Origin: Williamsia serinedens
GTDB lineage: Bacteria; Actinomycetota; Actinomycetes; Mycobacteriales; Mycobacteriaceae
Length of the DNA: 64,000 bases
Direction: 5' to 3'
Assembly: GCF_024171725.1 (NCBI RefSeq)
Contig: NZ_JAMTCG010000006.1
Location: 62,001-126,000 of the forward strand
Shown: positions 40,536 through 48,909 of the stretch, piece by piece
How positions within the stretch are numbered: the first letter of the stretch is position 1
How the letters are laid out: each line of letters begins with the position of its first letter
Position numbers and translations under genes: made by a program
Notes under the pieces: generated by a model
Told to the model about the DNA's origin: nothing
Databases searched by the model: none
Seen by the model: the letters and a program-made list of their open reading frames with translations, nothing else

Positions 40536-41303
40536 ATGTGGGATCCCGCGCAGTACCTGACCTTCGCCGACCACCGCGGCCGGCCGTACGGGGAATTGAT
40601 CGGCCGGGTCGGTGCGTCCTCTCCGCGAACGGTCGCCGATCTCGGTTGTGGCCCCGGCAATCTCACCGTCGGCCTCCGTGATCGATGGCCGGACGCGCGC
40701 GTCGTCGCGGTGGACTCGTCCCCGGAGATGGTCGCGGCCGCACGCGATCGTGGCCTCGACGCCCAGGTCGCCGACGTCGCGACGTGGATGCCCGCCTCCG
40801 ATGTCGACGTGGTCGTCTCGAACGCGACCCTGCAGTGGATCCCGACGCACCGCGAGCTGATCGCCCGCTGGGCGGAGGTCATGGCACCCGGGTCATGGCT
40901 GGCGTTCCAGGTGCCGGGCAACTTCGAGGCACCGTCCCATCGCGCGATCCGCACACTCGCGGCGTCGGCGGCGTGGCGCGATCGCCTGGGCGGGCTCGAG
41001 TTGCGCGGCGGCGAGACGGTCGAGGACCCGGTCGGTTACGCGACGATCCTGCGGCGAGCCGGCGCCCGCGTCGATGCGTGGGAGACGACGTATCTCCAGG
41101 AGCTCGAGGGTCCCGACGCGGTGCTCGAATGGGTCACCGGGACCGCGCTGACACCCGTGCGCGACGTCCTCGACGACGCGGGATGGGATGCCTTCCGCGC
41201 CGACCTCGCGCCCGTCCTGCGCGACGAGTACCCCGAGCACGCCCCGGGCCGGACCTGGTTCCCGTTCCGCCGGGTGTTCGTCGTGGCGGAGATCGTCGGA
41301 TGA
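40536..41303 (+). CDS. tam: trans-aconitate methyltransferase
   Basis: 255 aa SAM methyltransferase of the Tam family. MWDPAQYLTFADHRGRPYGEL is the diagnostic N-terminus (shown in part), motif I is VADLGCGPGNLT, and SNATLQWIPTHRELI and FQVPGNFEAPSHRAI are typical. Tam methylates trans-aconitate, an aconitase inhibitor that forms spontaneously from cis-aconitate. ATG at 40536 with GAGGAGG 4 nt upstream. AcnR-like operators directly precede it, which fits the substrate. It is coupled by ATGA to the next gene. Confidence 0.93.
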   Translation: MWDPAQYLTFADHRGRPYGELIGRVGASSPRTVADLGCGPGNLTVGLRDRWPDARVVAVDSSPEMVAAARDRGLDAQVADVATWMPASDVDVVVSNATLQWIPTHRELIARWAEVMAPGSWLAFQVPGNFEAPSHRAIRTLAASAAWRDRLGGLELRGGETVEDPVGYATILRRAGARVDAWETTYLQELEGPDAVLEWVTGTALTPVRDVLDDAGWDAFRADLAPVLRDEYPEHAPGRTWFPFRRVFVVAEIVG

Positions 41304-41677
41304 GGGCCGCACGGCCTCCGCTGTGGCGCATGATCCCCTATGCCTATGGCGCGCGACTCGACCCCCAGTACTCCCGGTGGGTGACACATGACCTGGCCGG
41401 CAGGGGCGCCGGCGCGCGGATGGTCGCACGATGGGCGGTCCCCTGCCTGGTCCTGCTGACCCCGTTCCTCGTCCTGCCCGCCGACGCGATCGTGAAAGCC
41501 ATGCTGACGCTGCCGATCCTGATGCCGTACGTCTACTTCTCGATCGCACTCAACCGGGTGTACCGGCGGCATCGTCTGGCGCAGCACGGACTCGACCCCG
41601 CACTCGTGGACGCGCGCGAGCGCGCCCGCAACAGCCGGTCGGAGCAGGAGTACCTCGCCAAGTACCGGGGTGCGTGA
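41300..41677 (+). CDS. DUF5313 small membrane protein
   Basis: 125 aa. WRMIPYAYGARLDPQYSRWV and two hydrophobic helices (WAVPCLVLLTPFLVLP, LPILMPYVYFSIAL), then a basic, charged tail YRRHRLAQHGLDP. This is the DUF5313 family of mycobacteria and relatives, function unknown. The start lies in an ATGA overlap with the tam stop, so it is translated with Tam and falls under the same operators. Confidence 0.75.
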   Translation: MRAARPPLWRMIPYAYGARLDPQYSRWVTHDLAGRGAGARMVARWAVPCLVLLTPFLVLPADAIVKAMLTLPILMPYVYFSIALNRVYRRHRLAQHGLDPALVDARERARNSRSEQEYLAKYRGA

Positions 41678-41693
41678 GCGCACCCCGCACATC

Positions 41694-42266
41694 TCAGACG
41701 AACTCGGCGCCGGCGGCGACCATCTCCTCGACCGCCGCGGCGCTGGTCTCCTCGGCGACGCCTGCGACGAGATCTCGACGGACGCGGACCGCGACACCAC
41801 CGCCGAGGGCGTCGAGCGCCGACGCACGGACGCAGTAGTCGGTGGCGAGACCGACGACCTCGACCCTGTCGATCCCCCTCTGCCGCAACACGTCCGCGAG
41901 TGACGTCCCGTCGTCGGTGGCGCCCTCGAACGCCGAGTACGCGGGCTCACCGCGGCCCTTGTAGATCTCCACCTCGACCGAGGACGTGTCGAACGCGGGA
42001 TGGTAGTCGGCGCCGTGGGTGCCCGCGATGCAGTGCGGCGGCCAGGTGGTGACGAAGTCCGGCTTGCCCTCCAGGACGATGTGACCCCCGTTGTCGGAGT
42101 CGGCGTCGTGCCAGTCACGGGACGCGATCACCACCGCGTAGTCGTCACGGTGGTCGCGAAGAAGTGCGGTGACGCCCTCCGCGACGGCGGTCCCGCCCGT
42201 CACACCGAGCGCTCCACCCTCGGCGAAATCGTTCTGGACGTCGACGATCAGCAGTGCGGTTCCCAC
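41694..42266 (-). CDS. pncA: nicotinamidase / pyrazinamidase
   Basis: 190 aa isochorismatase-fold amidohydrolase, nicotinamide to nicotinate for NAD salvage. Catalytic Asp in IVDVQNDF, Lys in EGKPDFVTTWPPHC and Cys in LATDYCVRAS form the triad. Metal ligands are in ASRDWHDADSDNGGHI, where the loop is longer than the usual DWHPxxHxSF. GTG at 42266. In mycobacteria the same enzyme activates pyrazinamide. Confidence 0.92.
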   Translation of the reverse strand: MGTALLIVDVQNDFAEGGALGVTGGTAVAEGVTALLRDHRDDYAVVIASRDWHDADSDNGGHIVLEGKPDFVTTWPPHCIAGTHGADYHPAFDTSSVEVEIYKGRGEPAYSAFEGATDDGTSLADVLRQRGIDRVEVVGLATDYCVRASALDALGGGVAVRVRRDLVAGVAEETSAAAVEEMVAAGAEFV

Positions 42267-42304
42267 GTCGCCCGACAGTAGTCGGCGAGACACCCCTTGC
42301 CTGA

Positions 42305-42339
42305 TGACCGCTCGGTCAACAATAATGACCATATGGTCA
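42305..42339. promoter_or_regulatory. paired TGACC-type TetR operators
   Basis: TGACCGCTCGGTCA (42305-42318, arms of 6 perfect) and TGACCATATGGTCA (42326-42339, perfect palindrome) lie 21 nt apart centre to centre. The second contains the ATG of the membrane-protein gene. The TetR gene 3' of it (42724) is the likely binder. A TATGGT/TAATGA-like AT-rich stretch between the sites could be a -10. Confidence 0.6.
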
Positions 42340-42758
42340 ACAAGACGTCTTCGCTCTCGGCTCTGCACCGGGTCGTGTACTCGTACACCGCGGTCGCCGC
42401 CGCGACGATCGTCGTCCTCGCCGTGGTGTCGGGCGTCGCACCGCGCGAGGCTCCCGCCGACGCCTGGGTACACGCGGTCGTCGTCGGCGTGTTCGCCCTG
42501 GTCCTCCCGCTACGCCTCCGCGGCGTCCGCGCCGGGAACCGGGGCAGCCTGCGCGCGGTCGGCATCATCTCGGGGGTCCTGGTGGTCGTGAACGTCGCCG
42601 AGGCCCTGGTCCCCGACTTCGTCCCGACGTGGATGCGCGTCGAGATGGTCGGCATCGCCGTCCTGATGGCCGCATCCGTGGCGCTGGTCGTCCGTGTCGC
42701 CCTCGCACGGGACAATGACGGCCATGGCCGGATCGACGTCGGGCTCCCGCGTCCGTGA
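42333..42758 (+). CDS. four-helix membrane protein under TetR-type operator
   Basis: 141 aa with four hydrophobic segments (about residues 17-33, 47-63, 76-94, 103-121). No family recognised. The ATG sits inside the TGACCATATGGTCA palindrome and has no ribosome-binding site, so the mRNA is probably leaderless and the operator covers its start. Its 3' end overlaps the TetR gene by 35 nt, so it is the simplest target of that regulator. Confidence 0.7.
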   Translation: MVNKTSSLSALHRVVYSYTAVAAATIVVLAVVSGVAPREAPADAWVHAVVVGVFALVLPLRLRGVRAGNRGSLRAVGIISGVLVVVNVAEALVPDFVPTWMRVEMVGIAVLMAASVALVVRVALARDNDGHGRIDVGLPRP

Positions 42759-43362
42759 CTCTCCCCGGGTGCGCGTCCGCCTGAGTGCCGAGGAGCGTCG
42801 GTCCCAGATCGTGGCCGCTGCGGTGGCGGTGATCGCGGAGCGGGGTTTCGCCGCCGCGACGGCGACCGAGATCGCCGCCCGCGCCGAGGTGGCGAAGGGT
42901 CTCGTCTGGCGGTACTTCACCGACCGCGACGACCTGATGCGGCGGACCGCCGAGCACCTCGACGAGCAGTTGCGGGCGGAGGTGGTGGGCCGCCTCGATC
43001 TCGACGTCCCCGCGACCGACGTCGTGCGACAGGCGCTGCGCCACCTCGCGTCCCTGACGAGGACACATGCCGCGGAGCTCCGCGCCCTCGACCAGATCAT
43101 CCACACCATGCTGGCCCCCGACGGGACACAGGTGCTGTCGCTCGACGACTACGAACGCGGGTACCGCCTGCAGGAGGAGCTCTTCGCCCGCGGGATCGCC
43201 GAGGGGTCGATGGCCCCGGCCGACGTCCGTGTCATGGCCGTCACCTACCAGGGGGCGATCGACGCGATGATCGCCTACCTCACCGCCCACCCCGAGGTGG
43301 ATCCCGACGTCTACGCCGAACAGCTGGCCGACATCCTCGTGGGCGGGATGGCGGCCCGATGA
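42724..43362 (+). CDS. TetR-family regulator
   Basis: 212 aa. HTH in ATEIAARAEVAKGLVWRYFTDR (about residues 47-68), preceded by a basic N-terminus (RVRVRLSAEERRSQIV). ATG at 42724, with 42715 as an alternative; both overlap the preceding membrane-protein gene. The probable operators are at 42305-42339. The variable domain carries HHT-like IIHTMLAPDG, and the ligand is unknown. Confidence 0.86.
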   Translation: MAGSTSGSRVRDSPRVRVRLSAEERRSQIVAAAVAVIAERGFAAATATEIAARAEVAKGLVWRYFTDRDDLMRRTAEHLDEQLRAEVVGRLDLDVPATDVVRQALRHLASLTRTHAAELRALDQIIHTMLAPDGTQVLSLDDYERGYRLQEELFARGIAEGSMAPADVRVMAVTYQGAIDAMIAYLTAHPEVDPDVYAEQLADILVGGMAAR

Positions 43363-43375
43363 GACACGCCGCGCG

Positions 43376-45178
43376 TCACGGACGGAGGCGGACCACCTGC
43401 GGGTCGTGATCGGACACCTGATCCGGGAACTCCGCGTTGAGGTGCACCACCTCGTAGCGAGCGGTCGGACGCACGGACCGGCTGACCAGGATGTGGTCGA
43501 GGACCTGCGAGACACCCGAGAACACGTAGGTGTACCGGCGGTCACGCGGCAACGTGGTGATCAGGTCGGTCAGCGCGCCGCCCGACGTGAGCGTCTGCAG
43601 TGCCGGACTGAACGGGAAGTCGTTGAAGTCACCCGCGGACACGATCGCCGCACGCGGGTCGACGGCGAGAGCCGCACGGACCCAGTCGTTCTCGATCCGG
43701 GCCTGCGCGTCGCGCTGCGTCTCCGACGACCGTGCCGGCGGCTGGAACCGTCCGTCGGCGGACTGGTCGCCGCCCTTGGACGCGAAGTGGTTGCCGATGA
43801 CGAACACCGTGCGGCCCCGGAACGTGAACTCCCCCACCAACGGCTTGCGGCTCGTCGTCCATGCGGTGTTCGACGGATCGATGCGTCCGGGCGACTGTGA
43901 GAGCTGCGCGCGGCCACCGGCGCCCCGCACCACCGTCGTCGCCGTACTCGACGTCGCGGCTCCTCCACGGTCGACGAAGGAGACGCGCGCCGGGTCGAAC
44001 AGGAACACGGTCCGGATGTTGCCGCCGGGCTGTCCACCGTCGGCGTCGTTCGCGGGATCGATGCTGCGACTGTCGTACCGCGGCCCACCGGCGGCGGCGA
44101 TCGCGTCGATGAGACGACGGACGGTGCGGTCCGCGGCGGTGGTCCCGTCGTCGCGGGCACCCGAGTTGTCCTGCACCTCCTCGACGGCGACGATGTCGGG
44201 ACGAGCCAGGTTGCGCACCACCCCGGTCGCGAGCGCCGCGTACTTCGCGTCGCTGTCACCGGGCGCGAGGTTCTCGACGTTGTACGTCGCGACCGAGAGC
44301 TCGCCCGGCAGCGCGGCGCCGGCGACGGTCCGGCCCAACCCACCCGGCACCACCGGCGGGAGCGACGGCGCGTCGACGGTGAAACCGCCGAACGACGACC
44401 AGTCGACGACGCCGGTGAGCGGCCCGGCGAATCGGTCGCCGACGGTCAGGGTCGGCTTCGCCCCGTCGAGGGCGGTGACGTGCACCCTCCCGGTGGGGAG
44501 GTCGTAGCCGGCGAGCAACGCACCACCGCGGTAGGTGTTCTGGGAGAACGGCTTCGACGTGACGTAGATGTCACCGTAGGTGTTACTGGGGGCGATCACC
44601 CTCGGTGTTGGGATCTGCACGCGCATGCCCTCGTGCGCCTCCCAGAACTCCTGGGCGGACCGTCGCGGCACCGCCCTGCCGATGGTCTCGACGTCACCGA
44701 CGATCGGGGGCGCGAACCGGTTCGGGACCGTCGACGGCCCGATGACGACCGGCGCGGGCAGCGCGACGCCCCGCGCACGGGTGTCGACGGTGGGCGCGGT
44801 GATCTCGGTGACCGACAGGTTCGCCGACGACGCACCGCCGGAACGGAACTCGGTGACCGTCCCGCCCACGGTCACGTCGTCGCCGACGGCGACGGTCGGC
44901 GCGGTCCGGTCGGTGACCACGAACACCGCATCCGACGTCGAGTCGTCGCGATCGGGTGTGCGCGACTGGATCCAGAACCCGCGCGGCGACGACGTGCGGA
45001 CCGTCGTGACGACACCCTCGACACCGGACACCGCCCGACCGGCGAGCGGCGAGGTGAAGCCGGTCCCCTGGATCGCCTCGATGGTCGTCGGCGCGGACGG
45101 CGCAGCCGATGCCGTGGGAGCGGCCACACCCACGGCGACCGCGATGACGGCAGGCACGACCCACGCTCTGATGCTCAC
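43376..45178 (-). CDS. secreted endonuclease/exonuclease/phosphatase-fold nuclease
   Basis: 600 aa. A signal peptide (WVVPAVIAVAVGVAAPTASA) is followed by an OB-fold-like domain of about 250 residues that resembles YhcR/ExeM nucleases (GVEGVVTTVRTSSPRGFWIQS), then an EEP domain. Catalytic motifs: ATYNVENL, EEVQDN, GNHFASKGGD, SAGDFNDF and SDHDPQVV. This is the ExeM/NucH-like extracellular DNase class; it would degrade external DNA for phosphate or in biofilm. GTG at 45178. Confidence 0.88.
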   Translation of the reverse strand: MSIRAWVVPAVIAVAVGVAAPTASAAPSAPTTIEAIQGTGFTSPLAGRAVSGVEGVVTTVRTSSPRGFWIQSRTPDRDDSTSDAVFVVTDRTAPTVAVGDDVTVGGTVTEFRSGGASSANLSVTEITAPTVDTRARGVALPAPVVIGPSTVPNRFAPPIVGDVETIGRAVPRRSAQEFWEAHEGMRVQIPTPRVIAPSNTYGDIYVTSKPFSQNTYRGGALLAGYDLPTGRVHVTALDGAKPTLTVGDRFAGPLTGVVDWSSFGGFTVDAPSLPPVVPGGLGRTVAGAALPGELSVATYNVENLAPGDSDAKYAALATGVVRNLARPDIVAVEEVQDNSGARDDGTTAADRTVRRLIDAIAAAGGPRYDSRSIDPANDADGGQPGGNIRTVFLFDPARVSFVDRGGAATSSTATTVVRGAGGRAQLSQSPGRIDPSNTAWTTSRKPLVGEFTFRGRTVFVIGNHFASKGGDQSADGRFQPPARSSETQRDAQARIENDWVRAALAVDPRAAIVSAGDFNDFPFSPALQTLTSGGALTDLITTLPRDRRYTYVFSGVSQVLDHILVSRSVRPTARYEVVHLNAEFPDQVSDHDPQVVRLRP

Positions 45179-45209
45179 GCGCCGAGATGTTAGCCATGCT
45201 GATCACCCG

Positions 45210-46133
45210 TCAGGTGAACGCCAGGCGAACACCACCCCGCACCGGGAACAGCGTGCGCGGGTTCTGCAGCTGCGCAACCGGTTCGATCACCTCACGGCCC
45301 ACGACACCGGACCACACGACGGGCCGTCGATGCGGCACGCGGGTCGTCGCGGATCGCGAGAACCGATACCGACCGTCGACGACCCCGAGCGCGAGCCGGT
45401 CCGGCTCGTCGGGAAGCGGGACGACCACGGTGTCCCCGACCTCGACGTCGGACACGAACTCGGCGAGCACACGAGTCGCCTTGGTCGGTCTGCGTGGCGG
45501 GTCGTGGGCCCGGAGCAGCGCCCGCAGACCGTCCGCGGTCCCGTCGCCCGCGTCGACGTCGATCCCCGACGCGGTGCCGAGGCCGACGATCCGTCGCCGG
45601 CGGAACTCGGACCAGGCATCCGCGTCCTCCGCACGGAGAACCCACACGTGCGAGGCCGGCGGGACATCCAGCTCCGCGACCGCAGCAGGAGGCTCCGGCC
45701 AGAAATACGGCAGGTCGTCGGGGACGTCGTCGCCGAAGAGCGGTCGATACCGATCGGGATCCTTGCGCACCAGGGCAGCGCGATGGCTGAGGTGGAGCCG
45801 CTCGTCCCCGAGCCAGGGCGGCATCAGTCCGTCGTCGGCCATGTCCCGCTGCGTCCGCCCCACGACGTCGGGGGCGAACTCGGCGATCATCGCCGCGGTG
45901 GTGTCCGCGCGGCCACCGTCGGTCCAGATCTGCGCGACGTCGAGTCCGTAGCGGACGAGGCCCGGGGTGAACCCACGCCACATCCGGACCGCCGGATGCG
46001 TCGACCACCCGTAGTCGTACAGCTCGAGCGAGCGCACGACCTGCACCGTCTCGACGCGTTGCTTGCCGAGCCGCGGGACGTCGAGGACCTGTGCCGACCG
46101 GAGGAAGTCCGCGTACGGCAGGAACGTCTGCAT
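45210..46133 (-). CDS. MSMEG_6728-type DNA glycosylase-like domain fused to a PUA/EVE-like domain
   Basis: 307 aa in two parts. Residues 1-150 match the MSMEG_6728/pyrimidine-dimer-glycosylase-like family: MQTFLPYADFLRSAQVLD, RLGKQRVETVQVVRSLE, HPAVRMWRGFTPGLVRYG. Residues 165-300 resemble the PUA/EVE-like reader domain found at the N-terminus of Mrr- or McrB-type restriction proteins: HVWVLRAEDADAWSEF, RRRIVGLG, FVSDVEVGDTVVVPLP, LALGVVDGRYRFS, HRRPVVWSG. I do not recall this fusion as described. ATG at 46133. Possible role: recognition and removal of a modified or damaged base. Confidence 0.7.
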   Translation of the reverse strand: MQTFLPYADFLRSAQVLDVPRLGKQRVETVQVVRSLELYDYGWSTHPAVRMWRGFTPGLVRYGLDVAQIWTDGGRADTTAAMIAEFAPDVVGRTQRDMADDGLMPPWLGDERLHLSHRAALVRKDPDRYRPLFGDDVPDDLPYFWPEPPAAVAELDVPPASHVWVLRAEDADAWSEFRRRRIVGLGTASGIDVDAGDGTADGLRALLRAHDPPRRPTKATRVLAEFVSDVEVGDTVVVPLPDEPDRLALGVVDGRYRFSRSATTRVPHRRPVVWSGVVGREVIEPVAQLQNPRTLFPVRGGVRLAFT

Positions 46134-46162
46134 CCTTGACGACTACCCCGCCGCGGGCCGAC

Positions 46163-46831
46163 TCACCCGTGCGACCTCGACCCGTCCCGCTCGTCGCGGA
46201 CCTGCTCGAGCGCGGAGGTGAAGGTCTCCGGCGCCTGCGCACCCGAGATGCCGTAGCGGCCGTCGAGGACGAAGAACGGCACGCCGGTGATCCCGTACGC
46301 CCGGGCCTGCTCGATGTCGGCGGTCACCGCGTCGGCGTAGGTGCCCTCCTCCAGCGCGATCAGGACCTCGTCGCGGTCGAGGCCCACCTCGGCGGCGAGA
46401 TCCGCGAGCTCGTCGTCGCGTCCGAGGTGCCGGCCCTCGGTGAAGTAGGCGGCGAACAGCCGGGCGGCGAGTTGGCGTTGCAGGCCATCGGCTTTCGCGA
46501 GGTGCAACACCTCGTGGGCCTTGCGCGTGTTGGTGTGGCGGAGAGCGTCGAAGTCGTAGCGCACGCCGTCCTGCGCACCCGTCTCGGTCATCTGCGCGAG
46601 CATCTGGCGTACCTGGGCAGACGGAAGACCCTTGTGCTGCACCAGGAAATCGACCTCGGAGCCGTCGAAGTCGACCGGGGTGTCCGGCGCGAGCTCGAAG
46701 CTGTGGTAGGTCACGACGACGTCGTCTCGCCCGTCGAACTGCGCCAGCCCCGCCTCGAACCGGCGCTTGCCGAGGTAGCACCACGGACACGCGATGTCCG
46801 ACCAGATGTCGACGGTGACGGGAGATCCCAT
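46163..46831 (-). CDS. DsbA-family (FrnE-like) oxidoreductase
   Basis: 222 aa thioredoxin-fold protein with an inserted helical domain. The active site is CPWC (residues 15-18 in DIACPWCYLGKRRFE), and the cis-Pro loop is ITGVPFFVLDGRYGISG. No signal peptide, so a cytoplasmic disulfide oxidoreductase/isomerase of the FrnE or 2-hydroxychromene isomerase-like group. ATG at 46831 shares one base with the stop of the upstream hydrolase gene (TGATG), so translation is coupled. Confidence 0.9.
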   Translation of the reverse strand: MGSPVTVDIWSDIACPWCYLGKRRFEAGLAQFDGRDDVVVTYHSFELAPDTPVDFDGSEVDFLVQHKGLPSAQVRQMLAQMTETGAQDGVRYDFDALRHTNTRKAHEVLHLAKADGLQRQLAARLFAAYFTEGRHLGRDDELADLAAEVGLDRDEVLIALEEGTYADAVTADIEQARAYGITGVPFFVLDGRYGISGAQAPETFTSALEQVRDERDGSRSHG

Positions 46832-48390
46832 CAGCGCAGCGACGTCGTGATCGGTGCCTGCGGGGCCGTGGTGACCGAGGTCCAGCCGGTCCGCAGGTAT
46901 TCGACGATCGCCGCGTCGACGACGGGGTTCGACCGCCCGAACTGGCCGTGGTCGCCACCACCGACGGTGATCAGCTGCGCACCCATCCGCGCGCGGTGCT
47001 CGAGGCTCGGACGGTACGGCGTCTGCGGGTCACCGAGTGCCTGGAGTTGCAGTGGCCGCACCCGCAGCCCGGTCCCGGTGATCGCGACCGGGCGCGCCGA
47101 CGGCGCGACGCCCGAGCAGAAGAGCCCCGACGCGAACAGCAGGGCCGGTCCGCCCACGGGATCGGTGATGAGGAAGGTGTCGAGCAACGACGCCGGTGCC
47201 AGCAGCGGGTTCGCCGGCACCGCGTTCTCGTTGCACAGGATCGTGTTCTGCATCGCCACGGAGTTCAGCTGCTCCCTTTGCGACTCGGCGGACATCGCGC
47301 GGGCCCGCTGTGGGCCCGCCACGATCCGCTGCGCGACGAGCGGCCACGCGTTGCGATCGGGGGCGGCGGCCCTCGTGAGTCCGACCAGGGCCGACGACGA
47401 CTGCCGCTTGCCGGTCACCAGACTCGCGAGGAAGTTCTCGGCCTGGGCGCGGGCAGGACCGGTCAGGTTCTGCCCGGTGATGTAGGCCTGCACCTGCGAC
47501 CGCAGCCCGGGCGGGACGTCACCCACCCGCGCGGGCGGCGGTGACACCGACGGCGGCACCCCCGCCTCGGCGGTGACCACGCGACTCCACGAGCGGTAGA
47601 CCGCCAGCGGCGTACTGCCGAGCCGATAGATGTCGTCGTGGTCGGCGATCCAGGTGAACAGGTCGGTGATGCGCCTCTGGTATCCCGGTGTCTGCGCGGT
47701 GAGGAGTGCGTTCCACTCGAGACGGGGATCGACGGCGGAGTCGAGGATCAGGCGGTCGGTGTGCTGCGGGTAGAGCGTCGCGTAGGTCGACATCAGCGTC
47801 GTGCCGTAGGAGATGCCGAGCAGGTCCACCCGGTCGCCGAGACCTAGTTGTGTTCGCGCCGACTCGATGTCGCGGGCGGTGTTCGCGGTCGTGATCGTCC
47901 GCGCGTAGCCGGGGGCGGTGCGGTCGCAGGCGGCGCGCAGCGCCCCTCCGGCGGCCAGATAGGACGCGGCATCCGACGGTGACGGTGGCGCGCAACGGAG
48001 TTCGCCCGCGTCGATGAGACCGCGCGGCTGCACCGCGACGAGGTCGTAGGAGTCCCGCAGCGCCGCAGGCGTGGTCAGGAGGGAGAACATCCCGATCGCG
48101 TCGCCGCCCGGACCGCCCGGGTTGCCGATGAGAACACCGCGCCGCTCGCCGCGCGCGGGCAGCTTCGACACGAGCACGTCGATCGACCCGGCGGACGGAC
48201 GCGCGTAGTCCTTCGGGACGCGGATCGTCGCACAGAGGGTGTCCTTCGACGCGCCGTGCAGTGCCGGGCACGGACCCCAGGTGGCGGGAGCCGCCTGCGC
48301 GATCGCGACCGGGGCGAGGACTCCCGCCACGACGGCCAGCACAGGGGCGATGACGGCGACACGGGCTCGGCGCAGGATCACGGCGCTCAC
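46831..48390 (-). CDS. secreted alpha/beta hydrolase, tripeptidyl-aminopeptidase-like
   Basis: 519 aa. Signal peptide (VAVIAPVLAVVAGVLAPVAIA). The body is typical of the SlpD/SlpE or TAP-like family: WGPCP, VPKDYARP, IGNPGGPGGDA, YDLVAVQPRG, nucleophile Ser in GISYGTTLMS, and the C-terminal TAP domain with ALGDPQTPYRP (Asp) and GGGDHGQFG (His). It probably hydrolyses peptides or lipids outside the cell. GTG at 48390, 9 nt before a second GTG. Coupled to the DsbA-family gene. Confidence 0.88.
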   Translation of the reverse strand: MSAVILRRARVAVIAPVLAVVAGVLAPVAIAQAAPATWGPCPALHGASKDTLCATIRVPKDYARPSAGSIDVLVSKLPARGERRGVLIGNPGGPGGDAIGMFSLLTTPAALRDSYDLVAVQPRGLIDAGELRCAPPSPSDAASYLAAGGALRAACDRTAPGYARTITTANTARDIESARTQLGLGDRVDLLGISYGTTLMSTYATLYPQHTDRLILDSAVDPRLEWNALLTAQTPGYQRRITDLFTWIADHDDIYRLGSTPLAVYRSWSRVVTAEAGVPPSVSPPPARVGDVPPGLRSQVQAYITGQNLTGPARAQAENFLASLVTGKRQSSSALVGLTRAAAPDRNAWPLVAQRIVAGPQRARAMSAESQREQLNSVAMQNTILCNENAVPANPLLAPASLLDTFLITDPVGGPALLFASGLFCSGVAPSARPVAITGTGLRVRPLQLQALGDPQTPYRPSLEHRARMGAQLITVGGGDHGQFGRSNPVVDAAIVEYLRTGWTSVTTAPQAPITTSLR

Positions 48391-48442
48391 CGTATCGGTC
48401 GGGGCGGTCGACGGCGCGTCGGATCGGGCGTACCGTCGGGTC

Positions 48443-48685
48443 ATGACCGATTCGAACACGAGTTCGACGTCCGGGACCGACGAGGTCCTCGGCGCCGACG
48501 CAGGCAACACCACGGAGAAGGACCCGCAGGACTGGGTCACCGGCGACGAACCCATGACCGGGGCGCAGAAGAGCTACCTGGACACCCTCGCACGCGATGC
48601 CGGGGAGACGCTGTCCGCCGACCTCACCAAGGCCGAGGCGTCCGCCGAGATCGAGCGTCTGCAGGGTAAGACCGACCGGGGCTGA
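48443..48685 (+). CDS. DUF3072 small acidic protein
   Basis: 80 aa with the DUF3072 core KDPQDWVTGDEPMTGAQKSY and LTKAEASAEIERLQ, a domain of unknown function that resembles plasmid-stabilisation-type helical bundles. Very acidic N-terminus. It is divergent from the secreted hydrolase across 52 nt and is followed by the nested hairpins at 48693-48756. Confidence 0.8.
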   Translation: MTDSNTSSTSGTDEVLGADAGNTTEKDPQDWVTGDEPMTGAQKSYLDTLARDAGETLSADLTKAEASAEIERLQGKTDRG

Positions 48686-48692
48686 ACCACGT

Positions 48693-48756
48693 CCCGCGAC
48701 CGTTCCCACCTGACGCGACCGTCGCAACGGTCGCACAAGGGGGTTCGGGTCGCGGG
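48693..48756. terminator. nested, competing hairpins
   Basis: CCCGCGACC (48693-48701) pairs with GGTCGCGGG (48748-48756), enclosing GCGACCGT (48715-48722) with ACGGTCGC (48727-48734) around a CGCA loop. GCGACCGT occurs a second time at 48696-48703 and could pair with the same partner, so two folds exclude each other. It lies 8 nt after the DUF3072 stop. It may be a terminator or a switch before the ssu operon. Confidence 0.5.
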
Positions 48757-48909
48757 AGCACGAGGCCGCCCGACATCTGCTCAGCGTGGTGAGAACCCTC
48801 GTCGGACGGCGCCCGGTGCACGACGGTCGGAGGACGGCGTCACCCGACGCCGCGGTGTGCCGCGTCCCGTGGGCGGGCACATCCCGCCGACACCGGGAGG
48901 ACCTCGCGC

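Noticed and set aside
45270..45300. GGTTCGATCACC resembling a tRNA T-loop
   Set aside because: It lies inside an intact coding frame, and no acceptor, D or anticodon arm can be drawn around it.
48756..48909. Possible SAM-I/IV-type riboswitch before ssuC (CCGCGGTG and GGCGTC/GACGCC stems)
   Set aside because: Only short GC-rich pieces agree. The conserved AGC-GCTGGC stem and the GGCAACCCTCC block of SAM-IV are missing, so the region supports only generic hairpins.
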